From positions 1 to 64,000 of the forward strand of contig NZ_JANZKV010000072.1 in assembly GCF_025060895.1 (NCBI RefSeq): 64,000 bases of DNA, written 5' to 3'. The stretch is from Stieleria sedimenti (GTDB taxonomy: Bacteria; Planctomycetota; Planctomycetia; Pirellulales; Pirellulaceae). Shown here one piece after another: positions 10,244 through 18,253 of this stretch; positions within the stretch are counted from its first letter, which is position 1, and every line of letters starts with the position of its first letter. The translations under genes were made by a program, and so were the position numbers. The notes under the pieces are model-generated. The model was not told the origin of the DNA. It ran no database searches and saw only the letters and a list, made by a program, of their open reading frames with translations.

Positions 10244-11029
10244 ATGCTGTTATCCGAGCCCCCCGAAACCGCTTACGACATCCGCTTTACGTTACTGGGT
10301 TTCCCGGTCAGGATCGCGGTGACGTTTTGGTTGGGGGCGGTGGTGTTTGGTTACTCGCTGTGCCGTTTTTTTTCGAGTGAAGAGCTTGGCGTCGGGCCAT
10401 TGATGATCGCTTGGGCGCTGTGTCTGCTCGTTTCAATCTTGATTCACGAGCTGGGGCATGCCTTGGCATTCCGTCACTACGGCATTCAGTCATCGATTGT
10501 GCTGTATCACTTCGGCGGCCTGGCGATTCCGACGAGCACGTACACGCCGGGTCGATCGATCGCGCGGATCGGCGAGAAGGAACAGTTGATCATTTCGGCA
10601 GCCGGGCCGGCGTTTCAGTTGTTATCCGCGCTGGCGGTGATCCTGGCCGTCAAGTTGGCAGGTTTCGAAGTGTCGGCGTTCCGTTGGATGCCATCGTTTC
10701 TGGCGACTCTTCCATGGGTCACCGAAGGACCGGTGATGGATAGCCGAGGCATGTTGGCGCTGGTGACGTTTTACATCTTGCCGAGCGTCTTGTGGGCGTT
10801 GTTGAACCTTGTTCCGGTCTGGCCACTCGATGGAGGACGCATCGCGCGCAGTCTGATTGTGATCAATGGTGGCACGGTCGCGCAATCGCTATGGGTCAGT
10901 GTGATCTGCAGTGGCTTGTTGGCGTTCTATGCGTTCAACCATGGGCAACCGATGATGGGCATCTTCTTCTTGATGTTCGGTTTCAGCAGTTACCAGATGT
11001 TGAATCCGATGAACAACGGTTGGCGCTAA
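10244..11029 (+). CDS. site-2 protease family metalloprotease (M50)
   Basis: A 261-residue multi-pass membrane protein. The zinc motif HELGH is at about residues 68-72 inside a membrane helix and is followed by a His-containing stretch (YHFGGLAIP). The second family signature NLVPVWPLDGG (about 187-197) supplies the third zinc ligand Asp. Site-2 proteases cleave substrates within the membrane, often anti-sigma factors or signal-peptide remnants. This copy has no PDZ or CBS domain and resembles the compact SpoIVFB/rhomboid-sized subgroup. It is a single gene, with no neighbouring anti-sigma factor that would name a substrate. Start ATG 10244 fits the family N-terminus. Confidence 0.88.
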   Translation: MLLSEPPETAYDIRFTLLGFPVRIAVTFWLGAVVFGYSLCRFFSSEELGVGPLMIAWALCLLVSILIHELGHALAFRHYGIQSSIVLYHFGGLAIPTSTYTPGRSIARIGEKEQLIISAAGPAFQLLSALAVILAVKLAGFEVSAFRWMPSFLATLPWVTEGPVMDSRGMLALVTFYILPSVLWALLNLVPVWPLDGGRIARSLIVINGGTVAQSLWVSVICSGLLAFYAFNHGQPMMGIFFLMFGFSSYQMLNPMNNGWR

Positions 11030-11724
11030 CGCGACGCAACGTCAGGCAGCGCGGTGCGAACAAACGCAGCGCGATGCAACCAACGATCACGCGCATCCGT
11101 GCAACAAAGCCGCGCGAGATGGACAACAAAGTGCGCCAAGACCGTTCGATCAAGCGGTTCGTTGTAAAAATTTTCTCAAAAACTTTTGCATGTGTTTGAT
11201 GTGGCTTCCAACCACTGCGCATGGTGTTGTCGAACATGCATGAAGCGATCCAATGTCAAGTGTTGCAAGCGACATCAAGACAACGAAGCGCATCGTGGTT
11301 GCGTCGGTTCGCGTTTCCATCGAATGCGCACAACGCATTGCTGTATCAATATTTGCGTCAACGCGCTCACAACGAGGTCGTTGGGCGACACGTCCAGCCA
11401 TGTGTCCACACGTCGCTTGTCATGGAACGTTCAACACGATCGCTGCGATACTTGCTTCGGTCGCAAAGAACAGTGGTGAGGTAGCAGGGACGAAGTGTCT
11501 TGCAAGCATAATTTTTTCGAAAACATGTTGCGGAATTTGACGCAGCGCGTACAAATACCGCAGGTTTACGTCAGACAGCATTGATTGGTCCGTTGGATAA
11601 CTGGCTTCAACGTTTGTCTGTCACTTACTAACGCATGGTGAGCCGTGGCCGGTGGCTTGTCGGGGAACGTTCCCACGCAAGTCACAATGACTCGCCATCG
11701 TTTCCAATTCCGCGGAGGAAAAAC
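11030..11724 (+). other. 695-base gap, no supported gene
   Basis: Short frames exist on both strands, but none looks coding. The DNA is rich in degenerate GCAAC/GCGATC-like words. It has two similar A/T tracts, near 11166-11188 (AAAATTTTCTCAAAAACTTT) and 11510-11527 (AATTTTTTCGAAAACATG), both followed by a GC-rich stretch. This could be a long regulated leader of the downstream basic protein; no clear promoter was found. Confidence 0.45.
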
Positions 11725-11910
11725 GTGGCTAAAAAGAAAGCAACCAAGAAGAAGGCTGCCAAGAAGAAGGCAACCAAGAAGAAGGCAACCAAGAAGAAGG
11801 CTGCTAAGAAGAAGGCCGTGAAGAAGAAGGCTGCCAAGAAGAAGGCAACCAAGAAAAAGGCGACCAAGAAGAAGGCAACCAAGAAGAAGGCTGCCAAGAA
11901 GCGCAAGTAA
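11725..11910 (+). CDS. lysine-rich AxKKK-repeat protein, histone H1-like
   Basis: A 61-residue protein made almost only of the pentad A-(A/T/V)-K-K-K repeated about 12 times and ending KKRK. GTG 11725 is chosen because it is preceded at the right distance by a strong Shine-Dalgarno site (GGAGG at 11714-11718), which is unusual in this window. A longer in-frame GTG-type start near 11635 would add unrelated sequence. Such tails occur in bacterial histone H1-like and HU-tail proteins that bind DNA or RNA non-specifically, so a nucleoid-compacting role is a fair inference. It is monocistronic and followed by a strong terminator. Repeat length probably varies between strains. Confidence 0.8.
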   Translation: MAKKKATKKKAAKKKATKKKATKKKAAKKKAVKKKAAKKKATKKKATKKKATKKKAAKKRK

Positions 11911-11956
11911 GCTTCTTCTCTTCGCCGATTCTCAATCGGCCCCATCCATCCACCAA

Positions 11957-11989
11957 ACCGCTCGGGTTACCCCCCGAGCGGTTTTTTTA
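11957..11989 (+). terminator. rho-independent terminator
   Basis: A perfect 11-base-pair stem (AACCGCTCGGG / CCCGAGCGGTT) with a 5-base loop ends directly in seven T. It lies 46 bases after the basic repeat protein. Confidence 0.92.
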
Positions 11990-12075
11990 TGGCCGGGTGC
12001 GTGGGGACAGGCGAGGCGCCTTAATTTCCCGCGTTTTGCGGGGTGTCGTTTTAGTCGGGAACTGCTGAGTCAATG

Positions 12076-12181
12076 GTGAGCCGCTGGCCGTAAGGCCTCG
12101 GGCGGGCGCTGGAATGCCTGGCCGCTTACGCGCCCGCGGCTCACAAAATCGACAGCCCGCTCGCGCCGTTCCGCTAACACC
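12076..12181. repeat. palindromic repeat (GTGAGCCGC...GCGGCTCAC) plus family fragment
   Basis: GTGAGCCGC at 12076-12084 is matched by GCGGCTCAC at 12136-12144. The following stretch CTCGCGCCGTTCCGCTAACA (about 12161-12180) is nearly identical to the arm at 59804-59823, so a fragment of the dispersed family described at 55392 and 59711 lies here. Confidence 0.6.
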
Positions 12182-12208
12182 TCAAAGCCAAAGTAAGTGC
12201 GCGGCGGT

Positions 12209-13303
12209 TCAAAGCGTCGGCAGGGTCGGTTTGGGCGGAGCGGCGGCATTGCGGGCGGCCAGGGTGCGGACCATCGCTTGGCTGACGCGTTCCAGCGGGG
12301 CTCGAGCGGCCTCATCGTCGGCGAGGACCGCAGCAAGCCGGCCTTCGTCTCCGGCAACACGCAGTTTGATGTCCAGCGGAAGTCCGCCGAGGAAGGGGAC
12401 GTCCATCTCTTCGGCCTTCTCGCGTGCGCCACCGGATCCAAAGATGTCGTAGGTCTTGCCGCAATCGGGGCACAGGAAGCCGCTCATGTTTTCGACCATG
12501 CCCAGGATCGGAATGTTGACCTTTCGAAACATCGCGATCGCCTTGACGGCATCGAGCAGCGCAACCTCTTGGGGCGTGCAAACGACGACGCTGCCGGCCA
12601 GCGGAATGGCTTGCGAGAGCGTCAAGGCGACGTCGCCGGTTCCCGGCGGCATGTCGATGATCAGGTAATCCAGTTCACCCCATTCGGTCATGCCCAGAAA
12701 CTGGTTGATCGAACCGTGCAGCATCGGGCCGCGCCAAATCACGGCTTCTTTGGGGTCGACCAGGAATCCCATCGACATCACGGGCATCGGCGACAGGTCG
12801 GGGCTGTCGTCGAGCATGATCGGATCGATCCGCTTGGACTCGCTGAAACCCGGGCGGCCGGAGAGTCCTAGCAGGTGTGGAATGCTGGGGCCGTACACAT
12901 CGGCGTCCATCAAACCGACTCGGCTGCCCAGTCGCCGCAGCGTCAGTGCGATCGAAGCCGCCACGGTGCTCTTGCCGACGCCGCCCTTGCCGCTGCCGAC
13001 CGCGATCACGCTCTTGGCGCGGAGCGCCGTTTGGCCGACACGGGTGGCCGGTCGGGCGTGCGTTTTGAACTCCAGGTCGACTTGGATGCCCGGAAAGGCA
13101 GCGGTCAACTTTGCCTCAACGGCGTCGCGAACATCGTCTTGGATCGGACGCGAGTGTGAGGTGAGGCCGAGTTGGATCCTGGCATGCTGGCCGTCCACAT
13201 TGACCGAGACGACTTGTCCCATCGAGCCCATCGGGCGTCCGGTTTCGGGGTCGCGGTGCCCATCGAGAAGCTGGCGGACAGAGGATTCGGAGAGTTCGGA
13301 CAT
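12209..13303 (-). CDS. mrp: Mrp/ApbC-type iron-sulfur cluster carrier ATPase
   Basis: A 364-residue Mrp/NBP35-family P-loop protein that binds and transfers Fe-S clusters in the cytoplasm. An N-terminal MIP18/DUF59-like domain covers about residues 1-95. The deviant Walker A GSGKGGVGKST follows at about 105-115, then DADVYGPSIPHLLG, DYLIIDMPPGTGD (Walker B region), and the cluster-binding CPDC within SGFLCPDCGKTYDIFGSGG. ATG 13303 (MSELSESS) is chosen over an upstream start that would read into repeats. It is downstream of the cysteine-rich protein on the same strand, but a strong terminator separates them. Confidence 0.93.
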   Translation of the reverse strand: MSELSESSVRQLLDGHRDPETGRPMGSMGQVVSVNVDGQHARIQLGLTSHSRPIQDDVRDAVEAKLTAAFPGIQVDLEFKTHARPATRVGQTALRAKSVIAVGSGKGGVGKSTVAASIALTLRRLGSRVGLMDADVYGPSIPHLLGLSGRPGFSESKRIDPIMLDDSPDLSPMPVMSMGFLVDPKEAVIWRGPMLHGSINQFLGMTEWGELDYLIIDMPPGTGDVALTLSQAIPLAGSVVVCTPQEVALLDAVKAIAMFRKVNIPILGMVENMSGFLCPDCGKTYDIFGSGGAREKAEEMDVPFLGGLPLDIKLRVAGDEGRLAAVLADDEAARAPLERVSQAMVRTLAARNAAAPPKPTLPTL

Positions 13304-13420
13304 GTTTTTGAGTTCCAGGTTCCGGGTTCCAGGTTTCAAGTTGGCAGCGCCAAGTCGGATGTTGAGTCGGTTACAGGGTAACGATTTGCCAAAGAAGTGG
13401 GACCCAGCTAGGAAAATCGC

Positions 13421-13460
13421 AAACTTGAAACTTGAAACTTGAAACTTGAAACTTGAAACA
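13421..13460. repeat. 7-base tandem repeat (ACTTGAA)
   Basis: Between five and six copies of ACTTGAA run up to the A-tract of the terminator. A related word pattern (TTCCAGGTT...CCAGGTTTCAAG) sits at 13312-13341, just before the mrp start. Confidence 0.75.
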
Positions 13461-13498
13461 AAAAAAAGCGGCTCGGCAGCGAACTGCCGAGCCGCTTT
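13461..13498 (-). terminator. rho-independent terminator of the cysteine-rich gene
   Basis: A perfect 15-base-pair stem (13465-13479 with 13484-13498) carries a CGAA tetraloop on the plus strand. On the minus strand it is followed by a run of T (13461-13467). It lies 62 bases downstream of the cysteine-rich gene, on the correct side for leftward transcription. Confidence 0.92.
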
Positions 13499-13559
13499 CG
13501 CGGTACACGTCTAGAGACCAGCAGCCGGATTGATCACCCGGTTGCTACGTTTCGCTTTA

Positions 13560-14486
13560 TCAGCGGACGTAGCGGGCACTGGCTTGAATGACGCGACGCT
13601 TTTGTGAGATGCTCGCACTCGGATCAACGATCGGAGCGGGAGGCATGGGAGCTGCGTCGGTGGCAGGAGCAGCAGCCGGAGCTGGTGCGGGAGCCATCGG
13701 GGCGCTGTAGGTCGCTCCGCATCCGCAACCGCTGTCGCACGCCGGGGCGTCGCAGCAGCTGTCACATCCGCTGGAGCTCTTGCAAAGGTTGCCGAAGAGT
13801 TTCTTCAACAGGCCTCCGCTCTTGGGGCCGCAGCCGCAAGCCGAGTCGCAGCCGCTGTCGCAACCGCAGGGGACAGCGACTTCGCAGCCACATGCCGGAG
13901 CGGTTTCGCAGCAAGGAGCAGCGACTTCGCAGCCGCAAGCCGGAGCGGTTTCGCAGCAAGCGGTTTCGCAACCACAAGCCGGTTCACAGCACGAGCTCTT
14001 CTTGCCAGCGAACAGGTGGGCCAGCAGTCCGCCTTTTTTCTTGCTGCAGCCACACGCCGGAGCGGTGTCACAGCAAGGTGCAGCGACTTCGCAGCCACAT
14101 GCCGGAGCGGTTTCGCAGCAGGCCGAGCCAGCGGCTTCGCAGCCACAAGCCGGTTCAGCGGCGCATCCGCAAGCGGGTGCTTCGCAGCCACAAGCCGGTT
14201 CAGCGGCACATCCGCAAGCGGGTGCTTCGCAGCCACATGCCGGTTCAGCGGCACAGCCACACGCGGGTGCTTCGCAACCGCAAGCGGGTTCGGCACATCC
14301 GCAAGGGGCTTCGCAGCCACAAGCGGGTTGTGCTTCACAGCCACACGGTGCAGCGGCACAGCCGGTGTCACAGCAAGAAGAGCTAGAGCAGCCCTTCATC
14401 AATTTTTGGAGCAAGTCCATCCCTTGTGTTTGGCAACACGTCGTGGTGCCAAGAACGAGGGCCATCATCATCAGTGTCCGTATCAT
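13560..14486 (-). CDS. secreted cysteine-rich repeat protein (ACGCEAP repeats)
   Basis: A 308-residue protein with about 58 cysteines. An N-terminal hydrophobic signal (MIRTLMMMALVLGTTT) suggests export. The body is built of PACGCEA / PACGCAAE units in CGC pairs, 45 bases per double unit in DNA. Three modules each begin with a short amphipathic Leu segment (MDLLQKLMKG, GGLLAHLFAGKK, GGLLKKLFGN) followed by SSxCC and cysteine repeats. The last 60 residues are a Cys-free Pro/Ala tail ending in SISQKRRVIQASARYVR. Such density suggests disulfide cross-linking in the cell envelope or metal binding; planctomycetes are known for Cys-rich cell-surface proteins. ATG 14486 is preferred over GTG 14495. 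The antisense strand is also open because of the repeats. No homologue can be named. Confidence 0.8.
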   Translation of the reverse strand: MIRTLMMMALVLGTTTCCQTQGMDLLQKLMKGCSSSSCCDTGCAAAPCGCEAQPACGCEAPCGCAEPACGCEAPACGCAAEPACGCEAPACGCAAEPACGCEAPACGCAAEPACGCEAAGSACCETAPACGCEVAAPCCDTAPACGCSKKKGGLLAHLFAGKKSSCCEPACGCETACCETAPACGCEVAAPCCETAPACGCEVAVPCGCDSGCDSACGCGPKSGGLLKKLFGNLCKSSSGCDSCCDAPACDSGCGCGATYSAPMAPAPAPAAAPATDAAPMPPAPIVDPSASISQKRRVIQASARYVR

Positions 14487-15105
14487 CGGAGCCACGTCTC
14501 CCTTAGTTTGTTACGCGGGTCGATTTGAAAAGCGGGTCATGTTGGTCGAATTCGACTGCCACTCGGGTGCGTTCGCTGGACGAAGTTGCCGGCGATCGCA
14601 TCCGATTGATACACCCTTCGAGCACGGACGGACCGCGGTGTGGGTTACACAGCCCGCCGACTTCGTTCAGCTCGATGGCAATTTGTCGTGGTGGAACAAC
14701 GTCTTGCCCATTGATCGGCAATTCGAATCCGCACGCGAAATCGCTTTTCAAATCCCCGTTGCGTCCTGTGCAACGGGAAGTTCTGGGTCGATCGTTCGCT
14801 GGCGGCACGTCCCGGTCGGGGCGATTTGTCAGCTGGGATCACTAACCGTATCGGACCGGTGCAGGTCAGAGATTACTGTTCCACTCTATTTTCACCAGCT
14901 TGCGAAGCTTTGACGGCTGGGCAAGTTGCTCTCAATATCGGGGGGGCAACTGATACCCGGGTTGGTCAAGTGGAACAAACGGTCTGGACGGTATAAACTA
15001 TCACCGATCGGATTACGTGAGGCGTCCGAGGTCCGCCCGTCAGGGGGCCATGCCCGCGCGGGATATCGATTGTATAACGGCAGCGTTTGGCAACCCATTT
15101 CAATT

Positions 15106-15201
15106 CTCTCCCTCTGGGAGAGACGGCGTTTGCGCCGCAAGCGAACGCCAGAGAGGGCCCGCGCTGCAAAAGTCCGCTGCAAAAGTCCGCTGCAATAGTC
15201 T
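15106..15201. repeat. palindromic element and 13-base tandem repeat
   Basis: CTCTCCC and GGGAGAG flank a 3-base loop at 15106-15122. GGCGTTTGC and GCGAACGCC form a second hairpin at about 15125-15149, and CCAGAGAGGG closes back on CCCTCTGG. Directly after, GCTGCAAAAGTCC is repeated from 15163 (about 2.6 copies). Confidence 0.6.
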
Positions 15202-15273
15202 TGGCGCCTTCCGCTACGATCAAATCCGTCACCTCTACAATTGACGTCCCCCGCGGGCATGGCAACAGCTGCC

Positions 15274-15356
15274 GGTGACGGGGCACGTTGTGTGGTGACG
15301 GGGCACGTCGTGTTCTGTGCATTACCGTACGGTGTGCGTTGATACGGTGTGCGTTG
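15274..15356. repeat. two short direct repeats
   Basis: GTGACGGGGCACGTTGTGTG is followed by a near copy at about 15294. Then GGTGTGCGTTGATAC-like words repeat twice around 15330-15356, just before the cupin gene. Confidence 0.5.
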
Positions 15357-15423
15357 AATTGACAGACGTTTGCGGAGTGATCCGTACAGATTTGCCACTC
15401 TCGAGCGTTGGAGACGTGTCCAG

Positions 15424-15777
15424 ATGCCTGATCCAGGCCCCGCCGTTGTCGATCTGACCGCCCTGCCAGGGGTCGCGTGCCCCTGCGGCATCGCGCGTCG
15501 AGCGTTTCAAGACCGGGACGAGTTCCCCGGAACGGTACATTTGACGAATATCGATCGATCCGCCCGGACGCACTACCATATCGAACACACCGAGGTTTAC
15601 GTCGTATTGGAGTGTGATGATGATGCTGCGATCGAACTGGACGGCCAATTGCACCCCGTACGCCCAAAAACCTCGATTTTGATCCCCCCCGGCACTCGAC
15701 ATCGTGCGGTCGGATGCATGCAGGTGGTGATCGTTTGCTTACCCAATTTTGACCCTGCCGACGAACACTTCGACTGA
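15424..15777 (+). CDS. small cupin-domain protein
   Basis: A 117-residue single-domain cupin. Cupin motif 1 is recognisable as THYHIEHTEVYVVLE (two His and a Glu as metal ligands), and motif 2 as ILIPPGTRHRAVG with the last His ligand. This fold binds Fe, Mn or Zn and serves as dioxygenase, isomerase or sugar-binding module; the reaction cannot be told from one domain. ATG 15424 is used; the frame is open further upstream, but that part is repeat-like. The next gene on the same strand begins 90 bases later. Confidence 0.78.
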   Translation: MPDPGPAVVDLTALPGVACPCGIARRAFQDRDEFPGTVHLTNIDRSARTHYHIEHTEVYVVLECDDDAAIELDGQLHPVRPKTSILIPPGTRHRAVGCMQVVIVCLPNFDPADEHFD

Positions 15778-15867
15778 GGGCTCATGATCCTCGGCGAGTC
15801 CAGTTAAGATAGCGACCGTGCCACTTCGTCCGTTGCCCAATCTTCCCCCCTGCCTGATTGCCTTCCT

Positions 15868-18132
15868 ATGACGCGACCAACTTTTGACTTCCGACGTCGA
15901 CTCCATGCGGCGCTCCCCTTCCTGTTGATGCTTCCGATGTTGTGGCTCGGTGTTGCCGCATCGGCGGCCGACTGGCCCTACTGGCGTGGCCCCAACATGG
16001 ACGGGACCGCCGAAGTCAGCGGTTTGCCCGACGACTGGGATTCAAAAGGAGGCGACGGCAGCAATCTGCTCTGGAAACGCGAAGACATCGGCAGTTTCTG
16101 CACCCCGGTGGCGATGGGGGGACGACTCTACACGATCCAACGGCACCTGCCCGACACCGAGCGTGAAGGTGAGAAAGTCGTTTGCCTGGATGCCAAAACC
16201 GGCGAGACGATTTGGGAAAACAGCTACAACGTCTGGCTGTCCGATGTCCCGGCAGAGCGGATCGGGTGGACCAGCGTCGTCGCCGATCCCGAATCGGGCA
16301 ACGTGTATGTTCTGGGCGCTTGCGACATCTTTCAGTGCATGGACGGGGAAACGGGCGAGACGCTTTGGAAGGTCCCGTTGCACGAGCAGTTCGGAATGCT
16401 CAGCACCTACGGCGGCCGGACGAATTTCCCCATCGTGCACGAAGATCTGGTGATCATCAGCGGGATCATCATCAACTGGGGCGACTATGCCAAACCCAAT
16501 CACCGCATACTGGCACTGGACAAGCTGACGGGCGAATTCGTTTGGTTCAGCGGAACGCGTGATCTACCCTACGACACGTCTTACTCGGCGCCGACGATCG
16601 CGACCATCGACGGTCAACGGCAGTTAATCATGGGCTTCGGCGACGGCCAGGTTTGGGGTATTCAGCCGCGAACCGGAAAGCAACTCTGGAAATACGAATT
16701 GTCGCGGCGTGGCCTGTTTGCCGCTCCCCTGGTTATCGGCGACAAAGTCTTCTGCAGCCACAATGAAGAGAACGTCGGCGAATGGGCCAACGTGATGGGC
16801 GCCGTCGCGGCGGTCAAGATTTCCGGCACCGGCGATCAAACCCAAGCCACCGAGTTGTGGAAGCAGTACGAAGTCGTGGCGGGGTTCAGTGAACCCGTGC
16901 TCGTCGACGGGCGTTTGTATTTGGTCGATGACCGCTGCAAAATGTGGGTCTTCGATGCCGAATCGGGAGAACCGATCGTCGAACAAGAACGGTTTGCCGA
17001 TAGCCGCCAGAAATCGGCACTGTTGTACGCCGACGGCAAAATCTATGTGACGACCGAAAATGGTCGTTGGTCGATCGTCAAGCCGACCGCCGACGGGTTC
17101 GAAGTGATCAATGACGGGCGACTGCGCAGCGAATCCTTTGTCGCCTCGCCGATCGTCGCCGACGGCCGCTTGTACTTCCAAAGCACGCGGAACCTGTACT
17201 GCATCAGCAATGAGTCGGCCAAGCAATCCGACCAATCGATGAGCGACGCCTACGGGGAAGAACGCCCCGTTGCCGAGGACACGCAGATCGCTCAGGTCCA
17301 GATCGTTCCGGTCGAAGCTTTGATCCAGCCCGGCGAGTCGATCGAGTACAAGGTCAACGTGTTCAACGCGATCGGACAACAACTGGAAACACCCGGCGAC
17401 GTAACGTTCCGAGTCGAGGGTGGCGCGGCGTCGATCAACGGCAACAAGTTGACCGCCGCGGCGGACGCGGCTCACACCGGGGTCCAGGTCGTCGCGCAGT
17501 TGGGCGACGCCACCGGGACGGCCCGCGTGCGGATCGTGCCCCCGTTGCCCTGGAAATTCACCTTTGACGGTCTGTCTGATCCGCCCTTGTCGTGGGTCGG
17601 TGCCCGATACCGCCACGTGATTCGAGAAATTGACGGTTCGGCGGCGTTGACAAAAATCAGCACGATCCCCAAGGGGGCTCGAAGCCGTGCCTGGATGGGA
17701 CCGAGCGATTTGTCGCAGTACACCATTTCAGCCGACGCCCGCGGTCAGCGGGCGTTGGGCGCCCTGCCGGATATCGGGTTGACGGCCCACGGTTATGTGC
17801 TCGACTTAATGGGCGAAGCCCAACAGGTTCAAATCCGGACGTGGGCGTCTTCCGAAGAACGCGCCTCGGACGTTGCGGCGTTTCCATGGTCGGAGGACCA
17901 GTGGTACCGGATGAAGCTACGGGTCGATTTAGAGAGTGAAGCCCCCGCACAGGTGGCGGTCGTCCGCGGCAAGGTTTGGCCTCGCGATCAGGACGAGCCC
18001 GAAGAATGGACGCTCACGGTGCGAGACGAATCACCCAATTTAAACGCCAGCCCCGGTCTTTACGGCAACGCAAAGGTCGCGGAAATTTACTTGGACAATA
18101 TCGAAGTCGTTGAAAACAGCAACGAACCATAG
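15868..18132 (+). CDS. secreted PQQ-like beta-propeller protein
   Basis: A 754-residue protein with a Sec signal peptide (about residues 1-33, cut after ASA). The mature part begins ADWPYWRGPNMDG, the standard start of planctomycete PQQ-propeller proteins. Repeated blades carry GET(I/L)W, GKQLWKYEL and GEFVWFSGT motifs up to about residue 450. A second half (about 470-750) contains an Ig/Big-like segment (QPGESIEYKVNVFNAIGQQ) and a jelly-roll-like C-terminus with WYRMKLRVDLE. These proteins are often annotated as BamB-like or PQQ dehydrogenase-like, but no enzyme residues for dehydrogenase activity are evident. Likely periplasmic. The downstream gene is a paralogue in architecture. Confidence 0.87.
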   Translation: MTRPTFDFRRRLHAALPFLLMLPMLWLGVAASAADWPYWRGPNMDGTAEVSGLPDDWDSKGGDGSNLLWKREDIGSFCTPVAMGGRLYTIQRHLPDTEREGEKVVCLDAKTGETIWENSYNVWLSDVPAERIGWTSVVADPESGNVYVLGACDIFQCMDGETGETLWKVPLHEQFGMLSTYGGRTNFPIVHEDLVIISGIIINWGDYAKPNHRILALDKLTGEFVWFSGTRDLPYDTSYSAPTIATIDGQRQLIMGFGDGQVWGIQPRTGKQLWKYELSRRGLFAAPLVIGDKVFCSHNEENVGEWANVMGAVAAVKISGTGDQTQATELWKQYEVVAGFSEPVLVDGRLYLVDDRCKMWVFDAESGEPIVEQERFADSRQKSALLYADGKIYVTTENGRWSIVKPTADGFEVINDGRLRSESFVASPIVADGRLYFQSTRNLYCISNESAKQSDQSMSDAYGEERPVAEDTQIAQVQIVPVEALIQPGESIEYKVNVFNAIGQQLETPGDVTFRVEGGAASINGNKLTAAADAAHTGVQVVAQLGDATGTARVRIVPPLPWKFTFDGLSDPPLSWVGARYRHVIREIDGSAALTKISTIPKGARSRAWMGPSDLSQYTISADARGQRALGALPDIGLTAHGYVLDLMGEAQQVQIRTWASSEERASDVAAFPWSEDQWYRMKLRVDLESEAPAQVAVVRGKVWPRDQDEPEEWTLTVRDESPNLNASPGLYGNAKVAEIYLDNIEVVENSNEP

Positions 18133-18154
18133 CGGGGAGCATCATTCCGCAGTG

Positions 18155-18193
18155 CGGCCGATGATTTGATTCATCGGCCGTGTCGCCTAGAAT
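18155..18193 (+). promoter_or_regulatory. sigma-70-like promoter with palindrome over the -35
   Basis: TTGATT (18166-18171) and TAGAAT (18188-18193) are separated by 16 bases, 60 bases before the next start. A perfect 10-base-pair inverted repeat, CGGCCGATGA (18155-18164) and TCATCGGCCG (18171-18180), surrounds the -35. It may be an operator, or a hairpin ending the previous gene; there is no T-tract. Confidence 0.5.
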
Positions 18194-18253
18194 GGGTTTC
18201 CCTCCCCATCGCTCTTTCCCACCCCACACCAGGTCAACTGACCCCCCATCGCA

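Larger units (their letters stand above)
14487..15423 (+). other. 937-base gap with mosaic of short repeats
   Basis: No gene is supported; frames on both strands lack domains. Between about 15100 and 15360 there are several different small repeats (listed separately). The part 14500-14920 has no visible repeat or gene. Confidence 0.5.

Noticed and set aside
13780-14913. Long plus-strand open frame opposite the cysteine-rich gene
   Set aside because: The frame is a by-product of the repeated TGC/GGC codons on the other strand; the minus strand has signal peptide, modules and terminator.
14892-15491. 199-codon minus-strand frame across the repeat mosaic before the cupin gene
   Set aside because: Its codons come from the short repeats; Arg/Pro-rich composition and no motif.
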